Source: Planctomycetota bacterium
Lineage (GTDB): Bacteria; Planctomycetota; Planctomycetia; Pirellulales; UBA1268
DNA: 7,836 nt
Direction of reading: 5' to 3'
Assembly (NCBI GenBank): GCA_003669255.1
Contig: QWPO01000207.1
Span: 1-7,836 of the forward strand
Shown piece after piece: positions 1 through 5,532 of this stretch; position 1 is the first letter of the stretch; each line of letters opens with the position of its first letter. The translations under genes were made by a program, and so were the position numbers. The notes below the pieces were generated by a model. The model saw only the letters and a list, made by a program, of their open reading frames with translations, was not told the origin of the DNA and did not search any database.

Positions 1-300
1 ATGCGGATCTTTCCCGATGAGGCCGGCAAGATGAACCGCAGCGTGGCCGAGGCGGCCGGCGGCCTGCTCGTGATCAGCCAGTTCACGCTGATCGCTTCGA
101 CGGCGAAGGGCAACCGGCCGAGTTTCATCGAGGCAGCGCGGCCGGAGGAGGCGCTGCCGCTTTACGAACGGTTTCTGGCGGCCGTGGAGTCGCAGGCTGG
201 GAGGCGGCCGGAGCGAGGCGTCTTCGCGGCCGACATGAAGGTAGCGCTGGTCAACGACGGCCCCGTGACGATCGTGATCGACTCCCGCCGCCGGGAGTGA
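1..300 (+). CDS. dtd: D-aminoacyl-tRNA deacylase, 3' part (5' end outside window)
   Basis: Dtd hydrolyses D-amino acids (and glycine) wrongly attached to tRNA, a cytosolic proofreading step in translation. The 99 visible residues carry the family hallmarks: RIFPDEAGKMN near the start, the SQFTL motif at residues 26-30 that lines the active site, KGNRPSF at 36-42, ADMKVALVNDGPVT at 77-90 containing the Gly-Pro motif used for chiral selection, and a short beta-strand end. Family members are about 145-150 residues long, and the visible part aligns from about residue 52 of the E. coli protein, so roughly 50 N-terminal residues lie left of the window. The ATG at position 1 is therefore probably an internal methionine, not the start. 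The stop is TGA at 298-300. The reading frame is intact, with nothing to suggest decay. The gene lies about 100 bases before a tRNA gene, with no sign of shared function beyond tRNA biology. Confidence 0.95.
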   Translation: MRIFPDEAGKMNRSVAEAAGGLLVISQFTLIASTAKGNRPSFIEAARPEEALPLYERFLAAVESQAGRRPERGVFAADMKVALVNDGPVTIVIDSRRRE

Positions 301-315
301 CGCGGCTGGGCCGCG
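301..315 (+). terminator. Small GC hairpin just after dtd, weak terminator candidate
   Basis: Immediately after the dtd stop codon, CGCGGC (301-306) and GCCGCG (310-315) form a perfect six-base inverted repeat with a three-base loop. No T-run follows, so it is not a classical intrinsic terminator. In DNA this GC-rich such a repeat can arise by chance. Its place between dtd and a tRNA gene with its own promoter is the only support for a role in ending transcription. Confidence 0.2.
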
Positions 316-359
316 GCTGCGGGAACGCCGGGACTTTCGGCCGGGTTGTGGCAGGGGGA

Positions 360-387
360 CTGAAACCGCGAGCCCGTTTGCTACAAT
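360..387 (+). promoter_or_regulatory. Probable sigma70-type extended -10 promoter of tRNA-His
   Basis: TACAAT at 382-387 matches the TATAAT -10 consensus at five of six positions and is preceded by TGC at 379-381, giving an extended -10 (TGN) element. A weaker -35-like CTGAAA (four of six) lies at 360-365 with a 16-base spacer. The box ends 11 bases before the mature tRNA 5' end, so transcription would start close to, or a few bases before, the tRNA. The position and the quality of the -10 box make this the best promoter in the window. Confidence 0.6.
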
Positions 388-398
388 CGCGGCCCCAT

Positions 399-473
399 GG
401 TGGCTATAGCTCAGTTGGTTAGAGCATCGGTTTGTGGTACCGAGGGTCGCGGGTTCGAGTCCCGTTAGCCACC
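399..473 (+). tRNA. tRNA-His, anticodon GTG
   Basis: A complete cloverleaf can be folded by eye. The acceptor stem pairs 400-406 with 466-472 (seven perfect pairs). The D arm is GCTC (409-412) with GAGC (422-425). The anticodon stem TCGGT (427-431) pairs with ACCGA (439-443) around a seven-base loop with anticodon GTG at 434-436. The T arm is GCGGG (449-453) with CCCGT (461-465), including one G-T pair, around TTCGAGT. The extra 5' G at 399 opposite discriminator C473 is the G-1:C73 pair that histidyl-tRNA synthetase recognises, so G-1 is encoded in the DNA. No CCA follows C473 (the next bases are CCTTT), so CCA must be added after transcription. It decodes CAC and CAU codons. Confidence 0.97.
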
Positions 474-542
474 CCTTTCTATTCCCGGCAGGGGCCCCGC
501 TACAGTGCCTGTTCGTGGCCGCGCCGGCGGCGGTCGTTGGGC

Positions 543-592
543 CGGCGTCCACGCCGTTGGATTCGCCGGGCCGATTGACGGCGTCCCCCGCC
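543..592 (+). promoter_or_regulatory. Repeated CGGCGTCC motif in the pspA leader, possible operator
   Basis: CGGCGTCC occurs at 543-550 and again at 579-586, 36 bases apart, with the same orientation. The first copy is half of a near-palindrome, CGGCGT-CC-ACGCCG (543-556), with six-base arms. The second copy overlaps the end of the candidate -35 box and continues less symmetrically. Paired sites bracketing a promoter are typical of a regulator-binding region, but the window's high GC content makes short GC-rich repeats likely by chance. No regulator gene is visible nearby. Confidence 0.25.
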
Positions 593-603
593 AGCGGTAT
601 CAC
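575..603 (+). promoter_or_regulatory. Candidate sigma70-type promoter for the pspA operon
   Basis: TTGACG (575-580) matches the -35 consensus at five of six positions. TATCAC (598-603) matches the -10 consensus at four of six, and the spacer is the ideal 17 bases. Transcription would start near 610, leaving a 5' leader of about 70 bases before the ATG at 681. A second -10-like box, TACAGT at 501-506, is an alternative without a clear -35. I see no convincing sigma54 (GG-N10-GC type) element of the kind that drives pspA in enterobacteria. Confidence 0.35.
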
Positions 604-680
604 GACGTGTCGTGGATTTTCCGCGTTTCGGGAATCCCACACCATCATCCTTCGTCCGTCCACGTGCGGAGTCAGCGCCC

Positions 681-1430
681 ATGATCCTCGGCAAGCTCTG
701 GAAGTCCCTCGCGGCCCAGATGAACAAGATCGCGAACTTTTTCTGGACCGCCGACCCGGTCGCCCAACTCCAGTATGAGTACGACAAGGCGGTCGATCAG
801 ATGAAGGAAGGCCGCGAAGGGCTCGAGCAGTACCGGGCCCTCGTGGAGCGGGTCACGCGGCAGGTGAACGGCGACCGGCAGCACGTGGCGGCGCTCGAGG
901 CCCGGATCAAGGCCTACCTCCAAGTCGGCGAGCGGGAGACGGCTTCGAAGTTTGCCCTCGAACTGCAGAAGGCGAAGAAGGAGCTTGCGGAGAACGAGGC
1001 CCAACTCAAGCTCCACGAGACCGCCTACACCAACAACGTCACCAAGATCCAGCACGCCACCAAGAAGCTGGCCGATCTCAAGCAGAAGATTCAAAAGTAC
1101 GACGCCGAACTGAAGCTCTCACGCGCCGAGGCCGAGCTCGCCAAGCTGGCCACGAGCTTCAACTTCGACATCACCACCGACTTCGGCCAGATCGAAGACG
1201 TGATTCAGGACAAGATCGGGCTCAACCGCGCCAAAGTTCGCGTGGCCGCCGATCTGTCGGGAGAAGGCCTCCAAGAGATCAAGCAGGAGGAAGCGGTCGA
1301 AAAGGCGATGGCCGACAACGCACTGCGCGAGTTCGAAATCGAGATGGGCATGGTTACGCCCGAAACCGCCGGCGTGAAGGCCGACGACAAGGAGCTCGGC
1401 TCCGAGCGGGCGACGCAGAAGACCACCTGA
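681..1430 (+). CDS. pspA: PspA/IM30 (Vipp1) family membrane-remodelling protein
   Basis: PspA/Vipp1 proteins are bacterial members of the ESCRT-III superfamily. They bind inner-membrane lipid through an N-terminal amphipathic helix and polymerise into rings or rods that protect or reshape damaged membrane. The 249-residue product has that design: an amphipathic segment (about 1-21, ending NFFW), then ADPVAQLQYEYDKAV (24-38) matching the family's conserved start of helix 1, and a long charged coiled-coil region (about 40-160) rich in Glu, Lys, Gln and Ala. A further helical region spans about 165-222, and a polar tail covers about 225-249. It is slightly longer than E. coli PspA (about 222 residues). 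I chose ATG 681 because GGAG lies at 668-671 with a nine-base spacer and because translation there gives the amphipathic helix. The upstream in-frame ATG at 612 would add 23 Pro/Arg-rich residues, and ATG 720 would remove the helix. The AAA+ gene follows after 27 bases, implying one transcript. The symbol is a family-level assignment; it could equally be called vipp1-like. Confidence 0.88.
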   Translation: MILGKLWKSLAAQMNKIANFFWTADPVAQLQYEYDKAVDQMKEGREGLEQYRALVERVTRQVNGDRQHVAALEARIKAYLQVGERETASKFALELQKAKKELAENEAQLKLHETAYTNNVTKIQHATKKLADLKQKIQKYDAELKLSRAEAELAKLATSFNFDITTDFGQIEDVIQDKIGLNRAKVRVAADLSGEGLQEIKQEEAVEKAMADNALREFEIEMGMVTPETAGVKADDKELGSERATQKTT

Positions 1431-1457
1431 TCCGCCGGCGCATCCTGGGAGCCGACT

Positions 1458-3329
1458 GTGACCAGCCCTGCCACGCCCACTGTTTCATCACCTCGCCCGC
1501 CGGCGGCGGCCGACGCATCGACTTCGCTTGGCACATCGGCCGCTTCGGGCGGCTCGCGATCGCTGCCCGACTGGTGCCCAGCCTGGGCCGAGCGGCTCGG
1601 CGACTCGTATCTCTCCGGGACGAGTTGTGTCTTCCTGATGCATGGCAACGTTCGCGACCTCGTGCCGGTCGCGGCGCCGAGCGCCAACGGCTCGGCTACT
1701 GATCCGGCGGCCTGGGGGACGGTTTCCGACTTTCTGGCCCGAGAGATGTTCGGCCGCTGGGACATCGTGCTGGCCTACGACGTCGGCAAAGGGCTCAGGC
1801 CGCTCGCCGGCCCCGACCCGAATCGCCTGCGGACGATGGCCCAGTGGCTCACCGAGCGGATCGGCAACGCTGCGACCTGGCCCCGCGACCCCGATCAGGC
1901 AGTGGCGGCCATCGACGCGATCCTGGAACGCAACCTGATCGACCCGCCCGAACAGCGGAAGCGGATTGCGGTCGTGCTCGACTACGCCCAGTATCTCGTG
2001 CCCGATGGCGAGGCCGGATCACGAAGCGCCGCCAGCCGGCTGGTGCGGGTGCTTGGCTGGGCGACCAACCCGCTGCTCCGACGCGTGAACGTGGCGGTGG
2101 TGCTGCTCGCCGACACAATCTCGGAAGTGCATCCTCGGCTCGTCCAGAATCCTGCGATCACGGCGATCGAGGTGCCGATGCCTGACGCGGGCGATCGTGA
2201 GCGGTTCGCCTTGGCGACAGCGGCTGCCGCGGGCGTGAAGCCGGAGCAGATGGAGGGCGTGCGGCAGGTGGCCGCCGTTTCGGGTGGACTCACCCTCGAG
2301 AGCCTCCGCGCCGTGATCTCGCTCTCCGCACGCGAGGGCAATGCTCCCGACGGGCCCGAGTTCACGGCCCGGAAGAAAGACCTCATCGAGCGGTCGTGCC
2401 ACGGGCTGATCGAGTTCATCCAGCCCCGGCTCACGCTCGACGCCGTGGCGGGCCACGTGGATGCCAAGCAGCGGCTCGAGGCCGACGCCCGGGCGATCAA
2501 GCGGGGCCAGTTCGAGAGCGCGCCGATGGGCTACCTGATCTGCGGACCGGTGGGCACGGGAAAGAGCTTCATCGCTGAGTGCTATGCGGGCAGCGTGGGG
2601 ATTCCGTGCGTGGTCCTCAAGAACTTCCGCAGCAAGTACGTGGGGGAGACGGAGGGCAACCTCGAGCACGCCCTCGGGGTGCTCCGCAGCCTCGGGCCGG
2701 TTGTCGTTGTGATCGACGAGGCCGACGCGGCCCTCGGCAACCGCCAGAGTGACGGCGACTCCGGCACGAGCGCCCGCGTGTTTTCGATGATCGCCCGCCA
2801 GATGGGCGACACGCGGTACCGCGGCAAGATCGTCTGGATGCTGCTGACGAGCCGCCCCGACCTGCTGCCGATCGACCTCAAGCGGCAGGGCAGGGCGGAG
2901 GTGCACATTCCGCTCTTCTATCCGCACGATCAGGCTGAGATGGATGCGATGTTCGCGGCGATGGCACGAAAGTCGCACGTGAAGCTCGCCTCCGGCCTGC
3001 CCGGGCCGATCGACCTCGAACTCGGTCTCTCCGGCGCCGACATCGAAAGCGTCGTGCTGGCCGCCCGCAGGAAGGGTCTGGAGCGGGCCGCCGACGCCGG
3101 AGCCCCAACTCCCGACACGATCTCTGCGGATGACCTCAAGGCGGCGCTCGACGACTTCATGCCGTCGGCGCAGGGGCTCGAAAAGGAGATGCAGGAAATC
3201 GCCGCGGTGCTCGAGTGCACCGAGAAGCGGTTCCTCCCCGAACGCTGGAAGGAGAAGGTGGGCGAGCCGGGCGGCCGGTCTCGCCTGCAGGAGCGGCTCG
3301 CGGCCATCCGCGAGGTGATCGGTTCCTGA
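1458..3329 (+). CDS. AAA+ ATPase with degenerate N-terminal ATPase-like half (Ycf46/Vps4-like)
   Basis: This 623-residue cytosolic protein has one complete AAA+ module in its C-terminal half: Walker A GPVGTGKS (363-370), a pore-loop-1-like segment SKYVGETE (392-399) with aromatic Y394, Walker B VVVVIDEAD (415-423), sensor-1 LLTSRPD (462-468), arginine-finger candidates R476 and R479 in KRQGR, and a lid with LSGADIE (524-530). The N-terminal half (about 45-290) looks like a second RecA-like fold without Walker A. It has MHGNVRDLV (61-69), a hydrophobic strand with LDYAQYLVP (174-182) where Walker B would be, and VVLLADTISEVHPRLV (214-229). That arrangement resembles Ycf46-type ATPases. The first 40 residues are Ser/Pro/Ala-rich and probably disordered. 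The start is GTG at 1458 with GGGAG at 1447-1451, six bases upstream. I infer that it remodels protein assemblies, most plausibly the PspA polymer encoded 27 bases upstream, much as Vps4 acts on ESCRT-III. The AAA+ assignment is firm; the partner is inferred. Confidence 0.9.
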   Translation: MTSPATPTVSSPRPPAAADASTSLGTSAASGGSRSLPDWCPAWAERLGDSYLSGTSCVFLMHGNVRDLVPVAAPSANGSATDPAAWGTVSDFLAREMFGRWDIVLAYDVGKGLRPLAGPDPNRLRTMAQWLTERIGNAATWPRDPDQAVAAIDAILERNLIDPPEQRKRIAVVLDYAQYLVPDGEAGSRSAASRLVRVLGWATNPLLRRVNVAVVLLADTISEVHPRLVQNPAITAIEVPMPDAGDRERFALATAAAAGVKPEQMEGVRQVAAVSGGLTLESLRAVISLSAREGNAPDGPEFTARKKDLIERSCHGLIEFIQPRLTLDAVAGHVDAKQRLEADARAIKRGQFESAPMGYLICGPVGTGKSFIAECYAGSVGIPCVVLKNFRSKYVGETEGNLEHALGVLRSLGPVVVVIDEADAALGNRQSDGDSGTSARVFSMIARQMGDTRYRGKIVWMLLTSRPDLLPIDLKRQGRAEVHIPLFYPHDQAEMDAMFAAMARKSHVKLASGLPGPIDLELGLSGADIESVVLAARRKGLERAADAGAPTPDTISADDLKAALDDFMPSAQGLEKEMQEIAAVLECTEKRFLPERWKEKVGEPGGRSRLQERLAAIREVIGS

Positions 3330-3387
3330 CGCACGCTTTTTCGAGAACTCTGGATCGAAGATCACGGACACCCGAGGAGTAGATTTC

Positions 3388-3681
3388 ATGGCAGTCAAGA
3401 CCCCCTGGTTCGACGATTCGACCGACACGCCCCTGATCGCGGAGTATGCCCGCAAGCTCGACTCCTTCCTCGACGCGGTCGCCGACGCGCGGATCGAGAC
3501 CCGCGAGCTCGACGAACAGGAGAAGCGGGTGGTGTCGCTGATGAAGGAAGTCGAGCCGCTCCTCTCGCCCGAGGCCCACGAGAAGGTCACCCGGCTGCTC
3601 TGCGAGGTGACGGCCTACGATCTCATGCAGGCGTTGCACATGGCCGGCCACGCCCGCACGAAGACGAAGTTCCGCGGCTGA
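3388..3681 (+). CDS. Conserved-looking small helical protein of unknown function
   Basis: I do not recognise this 97-residue protein. It has no signal peptide or membrane segment, so it should be cytosolic. The sequence is acidic and predicted mainly helical: an N-terminal stretch with WFDD (7-10), a helix with EYARKLDSFLDAVADARIE (19-37), a charged Glu/Lys/Arg heptad-like region (about 38-58), and a last helix around EKVTRLLCEVTAYDLMQAL (65-83), followed by a basic tail ending TKTKFRG. A strong Shine-Dalgarno sequence, GAGGAG at 3374-3379 with an eight-base spacer, supports translation from ATG 3388. It lies 58 bases after the AAA+ gene and 66 bases before the transporter block with no clear terminator in between, so it is probably in the same transcript. 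A role as an adaptor or regulator of the PspA/AAA+ pair would fit its size and position, but nothing in the sequence proves it. Confidence 0.8.
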   Translation: MAVKTPWFDDSTDTPLIAEYARKLDSFLDAVADARIETRELDEQEKRVVSLMKEVEPLLSPEAHEKVTRLLCEVTAYDLMQALHMAGHARTKTKFRG

Positions 3682-3747
3682 GAAACGGCCGCAGGCGGCT
3701 CGTTCCCAACCCTGATTCCCGCAAACCTGGTTCCCAAGAGGCGCAGC

Positions 3748-5532
3748 ATGTCCAGTCAACCCAAGGCTCCCTTCTGGCTCGCCGTGTGGGCCGTGATCTT
3801 CGGTCTCGTTGGCCTCGCGGCCTGGCGGGCCGGCATGCTCGAGCAGTTTGGCCTCGGCCGGCCAAACGCCGCGGGCCAGCGGCCGATGGCGGCTGGCGGT
3901 GGTGCCGGCGGTCCGGGAGGTGCTGGCACGGGGGGTGGAGCCGAGGGAGCGGGCGGCGCCGAGGGGATGACCGAGGCGCCCGATGTCTCGGTGCCCACCA
4001 CGGTCAAGGAATACACGTTCAAGCCGGCCGAGAAGCTGCCACCGGTGAAGGGCGTGAGCGCCTACAAGCCGCTCGAGGACGATACGGTGCGATTCGCGCT
4101 CAACGTGTGGGCGGGCTGGGCGCCGATCATCCGTGCCAACAACGGCTTCAAGCCGGGCAAGCTCTGGCAGGCGCCGGGAGGCAAGCCCTTCAAGGTCGAA
4201 CTCGTGCTGATCGATGATCCAGTGCAGATGCGCGACGCCTACGCCGCTGGCGAGGTGCACATCGGCTGGGCCACGCTCGACATGCTCCCGCTGTTCGTCG
4301 ACAGCTTCGCCAAAGACTCACGGATCATGCCTCGCGTCTACCAGCAGGTCGACTTCTCGAACGGCGGCGATGGCATCGTCGTCCGTGACACAGTCAAGAC
4401 GGTCAGGGATCTCGCCGGCAAGAAGCTCGTGCTGGCCCAGAACTCGCCCAGCCAGTTTTTCGCCCTCAACATGCTCGTCGCCGGCGGCCTCCAGCCCGCC
4501 GACGTGGAGATGGTCTACGTGAGCACCGCCTTCGAGGCCGCGGCCGCGTTCAATCGCGACAAGAGCATTGCGGGCTGCGTGTCGTGGGCCCCCGACATCT
4601 ACAACCTCGCCGACGCGAAGGGCAACCGGATGCTGGTCACCACGCAGACGGCCAACCGCCTGATCGCCGACGTCTGGTTCGCCCGGGCCGACTTTGCCAA
4701 GGACCACCCAGACAAGATCGAGGCGATCGTGCGGGGCATCTTTGACGCGATGGGAGATCTCAAGTCTGAGAACGCCCGCACGGAGGTGGCCCAGCTGATG
4801 GCCGACGGCTACACGATCCCCGCCGCCGACGCGCTCTCGATGCTCGGCGACGCCCACAGCACCAACTGGGCGGAGAACTACCAGTTCTTCATCAACCGCA
4901 ACAACCCGGCGAACTTCGAGCGGATCTGGAAGCAGGCCTACATGCTCTACCGGCGGATCGGGGCGATCTCCAACAATCCCGTGCCGTTCGACCAGGTGAT
5001 GGACTTCTCGGTCATCCAGAAGCTCGGCAAGGAGCCGAAGTACGCCGAGTCGAAAGATGAGTATGCGACATCGCTGCCGCCGAGGACGGTGCAGCAGATT
5101 CGAGCCGAGAACGAAGAGATCCTCACCAACACGATCGTGATCCACTTCTTCCCCAACACGGCGGAACTACGGAAGAAGGTGATCCGGCGGATCGACGGCA
5201 AGGATGTGGAGGAGCCGTATGACGCGCGGGTCGAACTCGTGCTCGACGAGGCCGGCGCGCTTGCCAAACAGTTTGGCAACGCCAGGATCGTGGTTGAGGG
5301 CCACGCCGACTCGTCGATGCGGGGGGCCGTGCCGGCGGCGATGGTGAAGGAACTCTCGCTTGAACGGGCGCAGGCGGTGAAAGACGCCCTGGTCGAGAAG
5401 TTCAAGTTTGACGACAACCGGTTTGCCGTGGACGGGCTCGGCTGGGATCGGCCGGCTGACGATGACCATCCCGACAACCACGCGCTCAATCGTCGCGTGG
5501 AGATCAAGGTCTACGCCGCGGAAAAGGAATGA
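3748..5532 (+). CDS. Membrane-anchored ABC substrate-binding protein fused to C-terminal OmpA domain
   Basis: The 594-residue product combines parts usually found in separate proteins. Residues 8-27 form a single hydrophobic N-terminal helix with no lipobox cysteine, so it is likely an uncleaved membrane anchor with the rest in the periplasm. A Gly/Ala-rich flexible linker covers about 43-72. Residues about 112-440 resemble NitT/TauT (SsuA/NMT1-like) periplasmic binding proteins: LNVWAGWAPII (118-128), DDPVQMRDAYAAGEVHIGWATLDM (around 156-179), DLAGKKLVLAQNSPSQFF (221-238). Residues about 460-590 form an OmpA-like peptidoglycan-binding domain: GHADS (518-522), LSLERAQAV (536-544), VDGLGWDRP (561-569) and NRRVEI (581-586). 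D521 and R540 match the Asp and Arg that hold diaminopimelate in OmpA. The start is ATG 3748 with AAGAGG at 3736-3741, six bases upstream. The stop overlaps the permease start (ATGA). The ligand cannot be told from sequence; nitrate, sulfonate, phosphate or another small molecule remain possible. Confidence 0.9.
   Translation: MSSQPKAPFWLAVWAVIFGLVGLAAWRAGMLEQFGLGRPNAAGQRPMAAGGGAGGPGGAGTGGGAEGAGGAEGMTEAPDVSVPTTVKEYTFKPAEKLPPVKGVSAYKPLEDDTVRFALNVWAGWAPIIRANNGFKPGKLWQAPGGKPFKVELVLIDDPVQMRDAYAAGEVHIGWATLDMLPLFVDSFAKDSRIMPRVYQQVDFSNGGDGIVVRDTVKTVRDLAGKKLVLAQNSPSQFFALNMLVAGGLQPADVEMVYVSTAFEAAAAFNRDKSIAGCVSWAPDIYNLADAKGNRMLVTTQTANRLIADVWFARADFAKDHPDKIEAIVRGIFDAMGDLKSENARTEVAQLMADGYTIPAADALSMLGDAHSTNWAENYQFFINRNNPANFERIWKQAYMLYRRIGAISNNPVPFDQVMDFSVIQKLGKEPKYAESKDEYATSLPPRTVQQIRAENEEILTNTIVIHFFPNTAELRKKVIRRIDGKDVEEPYDARVELVLDEAGALAKQFGNARIVVEGHADSSMRGAVPAAMVKELSLERAQAVKDALVEKFKFDDNRFAVDGLGWDRPADDDHPDNHALNRRVEIKVYAAEKE

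Noticed and set aside
399..473. tRNA-His as an attachment site for an integrated element
   Set aside because: No integrase, no repeat of the tRNA 3' end elsewhere in the window, and downstream genes have the same base composition and style as the rest.
612..680. Upstream in-frame ATG at 612 as the pspA start
   Set aside because: It would add a Pro/Arg-rich 23-residue extension before the amphipathic helix that begins PspA proteins; ATG 681 has a GGAG nine bases upstream and gives the expected N-terminus.
474..680. sigma54 promoter for pspA as in enterobacteria
   Set aside because: No sequence close to TGGCAC-N5-TTGC with the GG-N10-GC core was found by eye, and the adjacent ATPase is not a sigma54 activator.
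434..778. Plus-strand open frame beginning inside the tRNA and running into the pspA start
   Set aside because: It overlaps the tRNA anticodon arm and the start of pspA in another frame, has no ribosome-binding site and a low-complexity translation.
2019..3590. Long open frame on the minus strand opposite the AAA+ gene (523 codons), plus similar long minus-strand frames at 3157-4260, 4318-5145 and 6371-7276
   Set aside because: They lie opposite genes with unmistakable protein motifs, their translations are Arg/His/Leu-rich without recognisable domains, and high GC content makes such antisense frames common.
3682..3747. Intrinsic terminator in the gap between the 97-residue gene and the ABC block
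   Set aside because: Only a short hairpin-like GCCG-CAGG-CGGC (3688-3699) is present, with no T-run after it, so read-through into the ABC genes seems more likely.
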